A stretch of 64,000 nucleotides of DNA from Delphinus delphis. Its lineage: Eukaryota > Chordata > Mammalia > Artiodactyla > Delphinidae. The position numbers and the translations under genes were made by a program. The notes under the pieces were generated by a model, which was not told where the DNA came from, did no database searches, and saw only the letters and a list, made by a program, of their open reading frames with translations. How positions within the stretch are numbered: position 1 is the stretch's first letter; every line of letters starts with the position of its first letter. Below are positions 24,978-35,973 of the stretch, one piece after another. Location: NCBI RefSeq assembly GCF_949987515.2, contig NC_082694.2, positions 71,918,080 to 71,982,079 on the forward strand, in the 5' to 3' direction.

Positions 24978-25179
24978 TTATTTTTTGTGGTACATGGGCC
25001 TCTCACTGCTGTGGCCTCTCCCGTTGCGGAGCACAGGCTCCGGACGCGCAGGCTCAGCGGCCACGGCTCACGGGCCCAGCCGCTCCGTGGCATGTGGGAT
25101 CTTCCCGGACCGGGGCATGAACCCGTATCCCCTGCATCGGCAGGCGGAGTCTCAACCATTGCGCCACTAGGGAAGCCCG
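24978..25179 (-). repeat. CHR-type SINE, short deleted form, antisense
   Basis: The gatggagttt repeat at 24966-24975 and 25181-25190 flanks it. Confidence 0.92.
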
Positions 25180-26184
25180 AGATGGAGTTTTTTATTTTGT
25201 GTTTTTGATAGTCTGAAGGCACAGAATAGTTTTTGTTCATACCTTTAGTCATCCTATCTGTGACCTTTATTAGACAGGGACATTTATAATTAATATTTAT
25301 AACATTTATAATTTTACATGAAGAATGCTGGAATAACCAAAAATGTTAGAATATTTTAGTTAAAAAATGTTGTGCAAACCACATAGATAAGCGGATGACA
25401 GTCATATGTACTGTTTTTTGAATGTCCTCTCTCCCCCCTTTTTTACTCTTTGAAAACGATAATTGTTGGATATTTCAAAAAATACTCTAGTAAGTTTAAA
25501 TTGATAGCTCTTTTGCTATGTAACAATTTAGCTTTTGGTTTTGAATTTCTAATTATAGTAAGGCGTACTGTGACTTTTTTCATAAGTCTTCATGTTTTAA
25601 TGACCCTTTAAGTATCTTTCTAGTGACTTAACATTTCTGTTCCTCCACCAAAAGGGAGAGTTGTGCAATAGATTTTGAGAAATTAGCTAAATTTTCATTT
25701 ATTAGTTTAGAATGTGTAATATAATACTTTGAGGAAATTATTAAGTGGTGTTGGTGTGCAAATACTTTTTTCGTCTTACAGTTTATCATTTGAATAACTT
25801 TGTCATTGTTTGAATTTTATGTTGTCAACAAAAACCAATAGTAAATGTCTGTGACCATTGTTACTTATGGCGTCAGCTGACTTTATGATACATATTAAGC
25901 TTAAGCCTTTTCGTTGGATTTTAATTTATAGAGTTGAAGACAGTAAGTTCAGTTTGTAATCTGTTATTAAAACTTTTCTTGAAGTAATGAAACGACTCTT
26001 AGCTAGTATATTTTATTAATTGGTATATTATCAGTCTTAGGGTAAAAAAATGTCTTTACTCTTAAAAAAGTAATATTACATTACTGACATTTTAAAGATT
26101 AAAATGATTCCACCAGTATTTGCATTTCTTGCTTCTTTAAATGAATGTTGATGTGTTTGCGTATTAAATATAATTGTGTTCTAG

Positions 26185-26234
26185 GTTAACTTCTCAGCCT
26201 GGTGCTACATTACCAAACGGACATAGTAGCTTAT
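26185..26234 (+). CDS. ATAD2B: ATAD2B exon 3 (w51-w67), 50-nt small exon
   Basis: The acceptor is attgtgttctag and the donor is ttat/gtgagt. Completes the arginine split from exon 2 and encodes RLTSQPGATLPNGHSSL, then one base of the next serine. Very short and low-complexity, with no domain. Because 50 is not a multiple of three, skipping it would shift the frame of everything downstream, so inclusion must be efficient for full-length protein. The 353-bp intron that follows is the shortest in the window, which may help definition of exons 3 and 4 together. Confidence 0.93.
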
Positions 26235-26587
26235 GTGAGTATTCTGTTATGAAACTGGTTAGTATTGAAATTCTTATAATGTTGTTAAGAGTATTAAAGT
26301 GGGGTAAAATAGCGTAATTTACTAGTATGCTAAGTATACTGTTGGAAGTGACTGGATTTCAGTCATGGTAAATATGTAATTGCTAAACACTGAGAAATCA
26401 GTACAACTGAAATAATTTAAATTATTATAGCAGATTGTAAACAGTTATAGAAATTTTAGATTTTGGATATTAAAGCCATTTAAGAGGTTATAGTAAGCTT
26501 TTTATAGTCTTTTAAAAGTAATTTTTGATTTTTTTTCTTTCTTTTTATACTCTATACTTTGAAATGGCAATTTCTCTCTTCTTGTAG
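26235..26587 (+). other. ATAD2B: Intron 3 of ATAD2B
   Basis: 353 bp, free of recognisable repeats. It ends in a pyrimidine-rich tract (ctttctttttatactctata) followed by cttcttgtag. Confidence 0.9.
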
Positions 26588-26741
26588 CCCTTCGAAGCCA
26601 TCCCCTTCGAGGCGAAAAGAAGGGAGATGGGGACCTTTCTTGTATAAATGGTGACATGGAAGTCAGAAAAAGTTGTCGTTCCAGGAAAAACAGATTTGAA
26701 AGCGTGAACCAGAGTTTGTTATTTGATCAACTAGTAAATAG
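26588..26741 (+). CDS. ATAD2B: ATAD2B exon 4 (w68-w118)
   Basis: The acceptor is tctcttcttgtag and the donor is aatag/gtatga. 154 nt. Encodes SLRSHPLRGEKKGDGDLSC, a basic segment VRKSCRSRKNRFES, and VNQSLLFDQLVN, ending two bases into the next codon. The cluster of arginine and lysine around RSRKNRF could serve nuclear or nucleic-acid contact, but that is inference. The sequence matches the remembered ATAD2B N-terminal region, and no similar stretch is recalled from ATAD2. Confidence 0.95.
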
Positions 26742-27983
26742 GTATGAATGCTTTTGCAGTCAGCAGTTTCATGTAACTGTTGATTTTTTTAAGCCAGTTA
26801 TGTTTTAAAAAGTAACTTAAGCACTGACTTAGCAATCAATACAATTATTTAAAAACTTAATTTGAATTAACCATGGCTAGCAATGATTGTCAGTTTCTGG
26901 TTACTTTATTACATTTAATACAATTTATGTGATAGCTCATTTTTTCTCATACTTTTTAAAGCACTTGTGCATAGATAATATAAAAAGTAATTTTATTTTG
27001 ACTTCACTACTATAGTCCTTTAATATTTGCTCATTTAACATTTGTGTTTTTGACAATTTTCAAGCAGCATTAAGTTTCATTATTGATATATAGTAGGCAT
27101 AGTTTTACTTAGTCAAGATTCTGAATTGAAAGTCTTTTGAGACTGCACATGTTGGATGTAGCCTAGCTGACTGTTCAGTGTCTACATGCAATGAAACTTT
27201 ATTCTTCTCAGCTAATAAATCATCCTCCTTAATCACTGCAGTAGCCTGGAGAAGTGAGGTCAGTGTAATTGCTATTTGAAATGAGAAGAAATTATATTCT
27301 ATTCTATAGTGGTAGTGTCAGAATTAGTTATTATTCGTTAAGTACTTAGATCAGTATCTGGGCTATGTGTGTGTTTAAAACATAAAATGTGCCAATGTTA
27401 CCATATATTTTGTGGATGTCAGTGTCCTCTAATTTCTAAAAGTATCTATTCAGTTAACCTTATATTAGCTTTAAACTTTTTACAAATCCTTTTTTCTATA
27501 CAATTTTTAACACCATCTTCAAGTAAAAAGATTTGAATTTTTTTTTTCAGTGCCTTAAGTCTGGTAGTCAGTTATTTGTAGTAGCATTATGAATTTAAAT
27601 ATTTGCAGACTTACAAACAAAGGTCTTATATTTGTAAGTTATATTAAGGTAGAAGATGTTCTGATTCCATCTTTTTTTTTTTTTTTTTGGCTGTGCTGCA
27701 TGGCTTGTGGGATCTTAGTTCCCCATCCAGGGATTGAACCTGGGCCCCAGCAGTGAAAGTGCTGAGTCATACCCACTGGACCACCAGAGAATTCCCTGTT
27801 TCCATCTGTTTTGGGGGCATTATCTTCTGGTGGATGCCAGTTCAGAAACAGATATTAATTGGGATGTTAGGTACAGTTACATATCAGGATTTAATTATGC
27901 GTTGACGAAGAGCTCTTTTACATGTATGACACAGTGTTTGATTCCATGGTTGTCTAAACCCTAGTTTTATTATATAATTGTAG
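26742..27983 (+). other. ATAD2B: Intron 4 of ATAD2B
   Basis: 1.24 kb. Only the small SINE at 27674-27795 is recognisable. The first 930 bp and the last 190 bp show nothing I can assign. Confidence 0.88.
27674..27795 (-). repeat. Small tRNA-Glu SINE, antisense
   Basis: A T tract, then ggctgtgctgcatggcttgt to caccagagaattccc. The flanks ctgattccatcttttt and ctgtttccatctgttt correspond to a diverged duplication. Confidence 0.88.
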
Positions 27984-28086
27984 TACTGCTGAAGCTGTAC
28001 TACAGGAAATGGACAATATAAACATTAGAAGGAATCGTCGATCAGGAGAAGTAGAACGGCTTCGAATGTGGACAGATACAGAATTT
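27984..28086 (+). CDS. ATAD2B: ATAD2B exon 5 (w119-w153)
   Basis: The acceptor is tatataattgtag and the donor is gaattt/gtgagt. 103 nt, ending in phase 0. Encodes STAEAVLQEMDNINIRRNRR, then SGEVERLRMWTDTEF. The first half could form a short helix and is followed by the basic motif IRRNRRS. Together with exon 6 this gives a bipartite-like basic region that may contribute to nuclear import (inference). ATAD2B is nuclear by established knowledge of the family. Confidence 0.95.
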
Positions 28087-28362
28087 GTGAGTATATTAAC
28101 TTTAACAACCTTTGCACGTATTTTTTATTTGGGCTGAGGAATTGAGAGAGAGAGAGAGCAGCATTTGGATTTTCTTGAATTAACAGAATTGTTCCTTCTT
28201 CGTTTCCAGTTTAATCTGGGATTTTATTCTTTTCTTTCTTCTTTTATCCTTAACCCCCTTGCCACAACCTTCCCCAAAAGACCCTCTACACTTCTGCAGA
28301 GGGTCATCTTAAAGTCCACCTCTGATTCTGTCACTTTTCTCATCGGAACCTTTAACAGTCTT

Positions 28363-28479
28363 TTTTCTTTTTTTTGGGCACTGTGCGGCACGTGGGATCT
28401 TAGTTCCCCACCAGGGATTGAACCCGTGCCCTCTGCATTGGGAGGGCAGAGTCCTAACCACTGGACCAACAAGGAAGTC
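28363..28479 (-). repeat. Small tRNA-Glu SINE, antisense
   Basis: gggcactgtgcggcacgtgg to accaacaaggaagtccc, with ctttaa on both sides. Confidence 0.85.
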
Positions 28480-28755
28480 CCTTTAATGGTTTTATAATGT
28501 GTACTGAATTAATTAAAATCACCTTGACCTTCATAATCTGGTTTCAACTTTATCTTCTCACATACCATTGCCCAAATATAAATGAATCATTCTTATTCTC
28601 CTATCTTTTATTCCTGTTAATACTTCTGGTTAAGGCCTGATGCAGTTCTACCTTTGTTTCAAGGCTCTTTTCAGATGCTTCCTCCCCTCCTCCCCCAAAC
28701 ACGGCCGGCAGGGGCGGATTAATCTTTTTGAATTCTAGACTCTTCTGTACCTTTT

Positions 28756-28850
28756 GCTTGTGGGATCTCAGTTCCCTGACCAGGGATTGAACCCTGGGCA
28801 CAGCAGTGAAAGCCCAGAATCCTAACCACTAGGCCACCAGGGAACGCCCA
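28756..28850 (-). repeat. Small tRNA-Glu SINE, antisense, no visible tail
   Basis: Flanked by tgtacctttt (28746-28755) and tgtaccttta (28851-28860). The expected T tract is absent, so the 3' end was lost or insertion occurred without a long tail. Confidence 0.82.
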
Positions 28851-28911
28851 TGTACCTTTATTTATGGCATTAAACTTGTTCTAGTTTATTTTATTTTATT
28901 ATTACTTTTTA

Positions 28912-29185
28912 TAAATTTTATTTATTTATTTATTTTCAGCTGCGTTGAGTCTTTGTTGTGGCGCGCAGGCTTCTCATTGTGGTGGCTTCTCTTGTTGTGG
29001 AGCATGGGCTCTAGGCACGTGGGCTCAGCAGTCGTGGCTCGTGGGGTCTAGAGCGCAGGCTCAATAGTTGTGGTGCACAGGCTTGGCTGCTCTGTGGCAC
29101 GTGGGATCTTCCTGGACCAGGGCTCGAACCCGTGTCTCCTGCATTGGCAGGCGGATCCTTAACCGCTGCGCCACCAGGGAAGCCC
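28912..29185 (-). repeat. CHR-type SINE, long form, antisense
   Basis: The (attt)n tail, then cagctgcgttgagtctttgt to caccagggaagccct. Lacks part of the usual middle block. Confidence 0.9.
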
Positions 29186-29491
29186 TCTACTTTCTTTTAT
29201 AGTTACCTGTGACTTGACTTGTTTTATCCTACTAGGCTGTAATTTGCTTAAGGGAGAAAGTATGTCCATGGCATTGTAGTTTTACATTTTCAAATATTTT
29301 ATAAGTTTTATTTGTTTTTCCTCTTGTTTCTTACATGTATTGAATTCAGTAAGGTCGATTTTCATGAATCTTTGCCTTGCAAATAGGTCCTCAGTAAATT
29401 TTATTGAATGGGCATGTCCCATTGGGTTAATGATATTTATAGCTGGGAATAAAATTCATGTTAATATTTGACAGATTTCTCTCTTTAAAAG

Positions 29492-29600
29492 GAAAACATG
29501 GATATGTATTCAAGAGTGAAAAGGCGAAGAAAGTCACTGAGAAGAAATAGTTATGGGATACAAAATCATCATGAAGTCTCTACTGAGGGTGAAGAAGAAG
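29492..29600 (+). CDS. ATAD2B: ATAD2B exon 6 (w154-w189)
   Basis: The acceptor is ctctctttaaaag and the donor is gaagaag/gtttgt, which departs from the usual gtaagt/gtgagt at positions +3 to +4. 109 nt. Encodes ENMDMYSRVKRRRKSLRRNS, then YGIQNHHEVSTEGEEE. The motif KRRRKSLRR is a strong candidate nuclear localisation signal. The exon then switches to an acidic run that continues into exon 7. Charge polarity of this kind (basic then acidic) precedes the AAA core in the family. Confidence 0.95.
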
Positions 29601-30735
29601 GTTTGTGAAAGCACCTTATGAAATAAATACTATAAAGTTCAGGTGGGAGCGAAGAAAATATGTACGAGTAATATATGTGTAATATTGCTGGATGGGTGAT
29701 TTTTGGCTTTAGAGGTCTATGTTACATAATTTGGAATAATTTTTATTCCATTGGCATTTCTGAGTATTCATTTTCTTCATTTGGAAAAATGCCTTTGCTG
29801 TACACTGTGCATTGTTATGTAATATATCTTATTAGTAGCTATTGGTAGTCCTTAAGTGACCTAATCTGGTGTAGCATTTGCCATGGGCTGATTTGCGTGT
29901 TAGGTGAGGCCTCTTTTGTATTTAGGTACGTTCTAACTGAAAGTCTCTGTCCATAGCCACCTTCTTTCCATAGCCTCTAAATCTCGGAATATTTGGGTCT
30001 CAAATTTAGTTATGGACAGAGGAGTAGTAAATGGTACAGTAAAGAGAGACAGCCAGAACTAGTGGAGGGAGTTGTACTGCCCTTTTCTGAGGCCTGTCTG
30101 GGTTTTGAATTGATGAATCCTGACTGGAGTTGTCGGGCTGGAGCTGGGAACAGATGAAAGCACGTTTGCCCCAAGGATTATAAATTGATGACCAGTGCAT
30201 CCATAGGATTTAATTCTGTAGGTGTTAACCTTCTTTATTAAAATGGATTTTCAGAAGATTTGGTGTACTGTAAATGCAAGGTAGTTGTATTTCACCAGGG
30301 AACCTTATTAGTTCTACTATTTGTGTAGCTTAGATGGAGAAGAATGGGTTTATTTCTCAAATTCTGTAATTAATATATTATTAGCAAGTTTTGAAGAGGT
30401 GATATTTCTAATGAAGGTATTTTATTGAGCAGATATTATTGTTGTTACAGCTAGAACCTCTATATTGCTTCCTTTGGAGAAAATCAGTATAGGTGAGACA
30501 GATTTATAATGTGATTTTTGCCTTATCTTTAACTGAACATCTTTGTAGATTTCCCAGAGTAGATTTGCCATGTATAGAATTTCTTCCCATAATAAATAAT
30601 GCAAGGTTTTTTTTCAAAAAGTAATTTTTTTGAAGGTTTAAGGAAACTTATTTGGGTGCAAGTGATTTATAGTGTTATTTAGTTAAGTAATACTGTATTT
30701 ACTGATTCTCTCTATAACTTAATAATAAACATTTA

Positions 30736-30985
30736 GGGGCTTCCCTGGTGGCGCAGTGGTTGGGAATCCGCCTGCCAATGCAGGGGACACAGGTTCGAGC
30801 CCTGGCCCGGGAGGATCCCACATGCCGTGGAGCAACTAAGCCCGTGCGCCACAACTACTGAGGCCCGCGCGCCTGGAGCCCATGCTCCAGAGTAGCCCCC
30901 GCTCACCGCAACTAGAGAAAGCCCGCGTGCAGCAACGAAGACCCAACGCAGCCCAAATTTAATTAATTAATTAATTAAAAAAACA
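30736..30985 (+). repeat. CHR-type SINE, long form
   Basis: ggggcttccctggtggcgca to a clean (ttaa)n tail, an unusual tail motif for this family. Confidence 0.92.
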
Positions 30986-31459
30986 ACAGATGTAAAAGAA
31001 AATGCCTTTCTTAAAAATATTAGTTCTCTGCTAAATATATCAATATGATCATATTTGAGCTCCTGATTTACCTATGACCTTTCAGTCTTTTTTATTACCT
31101 TTTTGGTCATACAAAGCAATAATAGAATGACTCAAAACTTTATTACAGCACACTTCATTCAATGCCCAATTAACCACTGAATAAGGTCAATATTCACATA
31201 CTACTTGATAGTTCAAAAAAAATGCTTAAAGGATAATTACTTATCTTACAGCAAGAGCAATTTTTGTTGGCAGTATAATGATTTGTTAGGCCTGTTGACA
31301 ACAGGTAAACACAGATTAGTCATTTTGGTAGAAAAATTCAGGCAGGGATTGAGAGAGAGCATAAAGTAGATTTCTGGGGTATTGGTAATAGTTTATGCCT
31401 TGACATGAGTGATCACTTTATGATAATTCACCTAGCTATACATTTAAAAAATAAATTAC

Positions 31460-31790
31460 GGGACTTCCCTGGTGGTGCAGTGGTTAAGAATCCACCAGCC
31501 AGGGCAGGGACGCAGGTTAGATCTCTGGTCTGGGAAGATCCCACATGCCGTGGAGTAACTGAGCCCATGCGCCACAGCTACTGAGCCTGCGCTCTAGAGC
31601 CCTCGAGCCACAACTACTGAAGCCAGCATGCCTAGAGCCCGTGTTCCACCACAGGAGAAGCCACCACAATGAGAAGCCTGTGCACCACAACAAAGAGTAG
31701 CCCCTGCTCACCACAACTAGAGAAAGCCCGCACGCAGCAATGAAGACCCAACGCAGCCAAAACTAAATTTTAAAATAAATAAATAAATAA
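31460..31790 (+). repeat. CHR-type SINE, long form
   Basis: gggacttccctggtggtgca to an (aaat)n tail. Partial ataaatta repeats on both sides. Confidence 0.9.
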
Positions 31791-31848
31791 AAAGTAAATT
31801 ATAATGTACATAAATTCTAAAAGTTTATTTTTAAAATGTGGTTTGGGG

Positions 31849-31986
31849 GACTTCCCTGGCAGTCTAGTGGTTAAGACTCTGTGCTTCCAATGCAGGGGGC
31901 ATGGGTTCAATCCCTGGTGGGGGAACTAAGATTCCACATGCTGCCCGGCATGGCCCAAAAATATAAATTAAAAAAAAAAAAAAAAA
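31849..31986 (+). repeat. Small tRNA-Glu SINE
   Basis: gggacttccctggcagtcta to an A tract of about 16. It follows the previous SINE by 60 bp in the same orientation. Confidence 0.88.
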
Positions 31987-32254
31987 GGCAGTTTGGCTAT
32001 AGCTATAATGTGACATCTATTTATAGTTCAAAATAAAAGTCTGGTGAAACTTTATAAGCTTATGGTCCTCAAATGCAATGTACTTTATGATTAACTTTTT
32101 AACCACAGGAATTGTCACTATAACACAGTCATATTAAGACATTGAAAAAAATGTTAAAACTGTCAGCCATGCTCAGTGAAATAAGAAACTAAAAATGCAA
32201 AGGACTTTACAACTTACTCATGACATCTGAAAGCTTACTCTAAGTTTTTAAAAA

Positions 32255-32610
32255 TGTTTATTATTATTATTATTTTTTTGGCTGCGTTGGGTCTTCGTTG
32301 CTGCACGCAGGCCCCCTCTAGCTGTGGTGAGCTGGGGCCACTCTTAGTTGTGGTGCGTAGGCCCCTCATTGAGGTGGCTTCTCTTATTGTGGAGCATGGG
32401 CTCTGGGCTCTAGGCGTGCGGGCTTCAGTAGTTGTGGTGCGAGGGCTCAGGAGTTGTGGCTTGCAGGCTCTAGAGTACAGGCTCGGTAGTTGTGGCACAG
32501 GGGCTTAGTTGCCCTGCGACATGCGGGATCTCTTCCTGGACCAGGGATTGAACCCGTGTCCCCTCCATTGGCAGGTGGATTCTTAATCACTGTGCCACCA
32601 GGGAAGTCCC
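32255..32610 (-). repeat. CHR-type SINE, long form, antisense
   Basis: A (tta)n tail, then ggctgcgttgggtcttcgtt to caccagggaagtccc. Ends 181 bp before exon 7. Confidence 0.92.
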
Positions 32611-32764
32611 CATCAGGGTTCATTTTTAATTGTATTGATTTATGCTGTATCATACAATGTTGACATTTTTAAAGCTAACTTGTGCAGAAAGAATAAAATA
32701 AAAATAAAAATATTCAGTTCTAGAGTGGACCAATCCTTGTGGATTAAAACAGTATTTTATTTTG

Positions 32765-32791
32765 TGTGCATGTGTGTGTGTGTGAAACTAG
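32765..32791 (+). promoter_or_regulatory. ATAD2B: TG-repeat splice acceptor of exon 7
   Basis: The last bases of intron 6 are gcatgtgtgtgtgtgtgaaactag. There is almost no uninterrupted pyrimidine tract, so U2AF binding should be weak. UG repeats in this position are known in CFTR exon 9, where they recruit TDP-43 and influence inclusion. That parallel is inference. Confidence 0.7.
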
Positions 32792-32908
32792 AATCTCAAG
32801 AGGAAGATGGAGATATTGAGGTTGAAGAGGCAGAAGGAGAAGAAAACGATAGGCCATATAATTTGAGACAAAGAAAAACAGTGGATCGATACCAAGCACC
32901 TCCAATAG
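32792..32908 (+). CDS. ATAD2B: ATAD2B exon 7 (w190-w228)
   Basis: The donor is ccaatag/gtaaga. 117 nt, so exactly 39 codons: skipping it would keep the frame. It completes a glutamate from exon 6 and encodes ESQEEDGDIEVEEAEGEEND, a strongly acidic segment, then RPYNLRQRKTVDRYQAPPI. The motif RPYNLRQRKTVDRY is a hallmark of the ATAD2 family upstream of the AAA module. The in-frame length together with the weak acceptor makes this exon a candidate for alternative splicing that would remove the acidic patch, although no transcript evidence is available here. Confidence 0.95.
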
Positions 32909-33160
32909 GTAAGAGACTCTAAGTAACTTCTTTCCTTTTTGTAGTAGAGTAGCTTATTCTACTCCACCCCTTAAAAAAATCAGTGTTGCTGAATTTAAAA
33001 GAATGAAATCTCTTATAGCAGTTCTTTAGGGCAAGTTTCTCTGTGTTCCAAGTGGTTAAGTATTGATAATTCAGCTACAGTCAGAAGAGGGCAACTTGGC
33101 CAGTAACCTATGTTTGTGTTTTGTTTTTGGTTATTTTTTTGAGAAGGAAAAAGTTTATCT

Positions 33161-33365
33161 TTTTTTTTTTTTTGCGGTACGCGGGCCTCTCACTGTCGCG
33201 GCCTCTCCCGTTGCGGAGCACAGGCTCTGGACGCACAGGCTCAGTGGCCTTGGGTCACGGGCCCAGCCACTCTGCAGCATGTGGGATCTTCCCGGACCGG
33301 GGCATGAACCTGTGTCCCCTGCATCGGCAGGCGGACTCTCAACCACTGTGCCACCAGGGAAGCCC
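33161..33365 (-). repeat. CHR-type SINE, short deleted form, antisense
   Basis: Tail of about 15 T, then gcggtacgcgggcctctcac to caccagggaagccc, with tatctt on both sides. Confidence 0.93.
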
Positions 33366-33474
33366 ATATCTTAATGCTTTTAAATCTAATGACAGGTAAT
33401 CAGTTCCACAGGTACTGTTTTATTGACTTTCTTCCCAGCTGTTGGGAAATTCCATCACTATTGATTTCCTCCAA

Positions 33475-33780
33475 TTCTTAAAAAATTGAAATAAAATTCA
33501 CATATCATGAAATTTACCATTTTTGCTGGGTTTTGCTGATTTTTAATCTGTACAGTTTATTGCTTTTTAGTATTCACAAGGGTGTGCAGTCATCACCACT
33601 ATCTAATTCCAGGACATTTTATTACTTCTACACTTCCATCCCCACAGCCCTTAGCAATCACTAATGTATTGATACTTTCTGTCTCGATAGATTTGCCTAT
33701 ATGTGACCTTTTGTGTCTAGCTTCTTTCACTTAGCATAATGTTTTCAAGGAAGAACCTGGATCATTTTATTCAAACTCTT
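33475..33780 (-). repeat. L1M 3' end fragment, antisense
   Basis: Contains the remembered L1M phrases gtcatcaccactatctaatt and gcttctttcacttagcataa. Confidence 0.7.
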
Positions 33781-35011
33781 AACGCTCTGAAGCAGTGATT
33801 GATTCTCTGGAATTATTAGAGTTACCTCACAAGAAGCTTGCCCAAGTATGTAGACATTTCTCTACTCCAGTTAAGAGTCACTGTCAAAGATAGCCCTGTT
33901 AATAATGGGGGAGGTATGTTGGGACAGAAAAAAGATTGTGAGCCATTTTTCTAGTTTTTTTTTTTAAAGCGTTATTAAAGAGGTATAATTTATATGTAGT
34001 TCACTGCCATTGCATATATAATATTTCATGTGTACAATTTGTCAAGTTTGAACTATCTGAGGGATATACCTATGAAACTGTCACCGCACTCAAGGTAATG
34101 AACATGTTCATCAACTCCCCCAAATTTCGTTCTGCCTGTTTATAATCTACTCCTAACTTTCTTTTGCCTCCCCACTCCTAACCCTCAGGCAGTGACAGAT
34201 CTCATCTGCTTTCTGTCACCATAGATTAGTTTACATTTTCTTTAATTTTATATACAGTATATACTCTTTTTTTGGTCTGATTTTTTTCACTCAATATAAT
34301 AATTGTAAGACTCATCCATGTTGTCGACTTTAACAGTAGTGTTTTTCTTTTTATTGCTGAGTAGCATTCCATTGTATGGGTATATCACAATTTGTTTATC
34401 CATTCATTTGTTGATGGACATTTGGATTGTTGACATTTCTGGTGTCTGGCTATTATAAATAAAGTTGTTATGAACATATATTTGCAAGTCTTTGTTTGGA
34501 CATATATTTTCATTTTTCTTATAAACACCTAGGAGTGGAATGGCTGCGTTTTATGACTATGTGTATGTTTAAGTTTCTAAGAAATTACCAAACTCTTCCA
34601 AGGTGATTATACTGCTTACATTCTCACTAAGAGTGTATGAGAGTTTCAGTTGCTCCATATTCTTGCCAACATTTGGTGTGGTTATTTTTCCAAGTTAATT
34701 TTAATACATATTTATTATAGTTTTAATTTACATTTCCCTAATTACTAATGATGTTGAGCATATTTTTATGTGCTGATTTGCCAACATTATCTCTGGTGAA
34801 GTATTCAAATCTCTTGCCCATGTTTTCAATTAAGCGGTTTGTTTTTTTATTATTGAAGTTTTGAGAGTTCCTTATGTACTTCAGGTATCAGTCCTTGTGA
34901 TTTGTAAATAGTTTCTCAGTCTGTAGCTTTAAAAAAAAATTCTCTTAATAGTGTCTTTCAAAGAGAAGAATTTGTAATTTTGATGAATTTCAGTTTATGA
35001 AAAAATTTATT

Positions 35012-35212
35012 ATTTTTTTTGCGGTATGTGGGCCTCTCACTGCTGTGGCCTCTCCTGTTGCGGAGCACAGGCTCCAGACGCGCAGGTTCAACGGCCATGG
35101 CTCATGGGCTCAGCCGCTCCGTGGCATGTGGGATTCTCCCGGACTGGGGCACGAACCCGCGTCCCCTGTATCGGCAGGCGGACTCTCAACCACTGCGCCA
35201 CCAGGGAAGCCA
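35012..35212 (-). repeat. CHR-type SINE, short deleted form, antisense
   Basis: Flanked by gaaaaaatttatt on both sides (34999-35011 and 35213-35225). Confidence 0.93.
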
Positions 35213-35225
35213 GAAAAAATTTATT

Positions 35226-35577
35226 TTTTATAAATTTATTTATTTATTTATTTTTGGCTGCTTTGGGTCTTCGTTGCTGTGCACAGGCTTTCTCTAGTTA
35301 GCTGCGGAGAGTGGGGGCTACTCTTCTTTGCGGTGTGTGGGCTTCTCATTGCGTTGACTTCTCTTGTTGCAGAGCATGGGCTCTAGGCACCTGGGCTTCA
35401 GTAGTTGTGGCACATGGGCTCAGTAGTTGTGGCTCACGGGCTGTAGAGTGAAGGCTCAGTAGTTGTGGCACACAGGCTTAGTTGCTCCAAGCCATGTGGG
35501 ATCTTCCCAGACCAGGGATTGAACCCGTGTTCCCTGCATTGGCAGGCGGGTTCTTAACCACTGTGCCACCAGGGAAG
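35226..35577 (-). repeat. CHR-type SINE, long form, antisense
   Basis: Inserted into the poly(T) end of the flank of the preceding SINE. ggctgctttgggtcttcgtt to caccagggaag. Confidence 0.92.
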
Positions 35578-35883
35578 TTGCTCTCAAAAATTTTTTAATG
35601 GGTTGTGCTTTGGTGATGTGTCAAAGAGATCTTTGTTTAACCCAAAGTCACAAAGATTTAGCTTAACATTCTTTTTTAGAATGTTTATTTGAAACTTACA
35701 GTATTTACCACAAAGTTTTAATTTTTGTTGTGCTTCTTCTAGGCAGCATTTAGAACTTGAAGACATATGACTGGCTTCTGTTCAGAAAGTTAACAGAACT
35801 AATTTCTTCTTCTTTAATACATCAGTTTATCAATTTATTATCAGTTATTTCTATGTTCTTTTTTTTTTCTTTTTTTCTTTCAG

Positions 35884-35959
35884 TACCAGCTCATCAAAAA
35901 AAGAGGGAAAATACGCTCTTTGATATTCACAGATCTCCAGCAAGAAGGAGTCATATCAG
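35884..35959 (+). CDS. ATAD2B: ATAD2B exon 8 (w229-w253)
   Basis: The acceptor has a long pyrimidine tract (cttttttttctttttttctttcag) and the donor is atcag/gtatgt. 76 nt. Encodes VPAHQKKRENTLFDIHRSPA, then RRSHI plus two bases. Basic and apparently unstructured; the SPARR stretch is a possible phosphorylation or nuclear motif (inference). A SINE tail begins about 14 nt past the exon end, so the donor's downstream intronic context is repeat-derived. The exon is not a multiple of three, and its loss would shift the frame. Confidence 0.94.
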
Positions 35960-35973
35960 GTATGTTTTGTTAG

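Larger units (their letters stand above)
19574..26184 (+). other. ATAD2B: Intron 2 of ATAD2B
   Basis: 6.6 kb. Apart from five SINEs and an L1 3' half at 22.7-24.1 kb, the stretches 19574-21400, 24064-24444, 24600-24975 and 25180-26184 hold nothing I can name. They are AT-rich, with one perfect 18-bp palindrome and one perfect 12-bp hairpin. Confidence 0.85.
28087..29491 (+). other. ATAD2B: Intron 5 of ATAD2B
   Basis: 1.4 kb with three antisense SINEs. The sequence between them (28087-28360, 28482-28745 and 29190-29491) shows no recognised element. Confidence 0.88.
29601..32791 (+). other. ATAD2B: Intron 6 of ATAD2B
   Basis: 3.2 kb. It contains three sense SINEs and one antisense SINE and ends in a TG repeat directly at the exon 7 acceptor. 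29601-30735 and 31990-32254 hold nothing recognised. Confidence 0.88.
33960..35750 (-). repeat. L1M fragment, antisense, interrupted by two SINEs
   Basis: ggtataatttatatgtagtt ... gtagcattccattgtatggg ... caatttgtttatccattcat, read in reverse relative to L1. It resumes after 35580 as gttgtgctttggtgatgtgt. No open ORF2. Confidence 0.7.
32909..35883 (+). other. ATAD2B: Intron 7 of ATAD2B
   Basis: 3.0 kb, largely antisense L1M remnants plus three antisense SINEs. Unassigned: 32909-33160 and 33780-33960. The acceptor is a long T/C tract (ttttttttctttttttctttcag). Confidence 0.88.
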
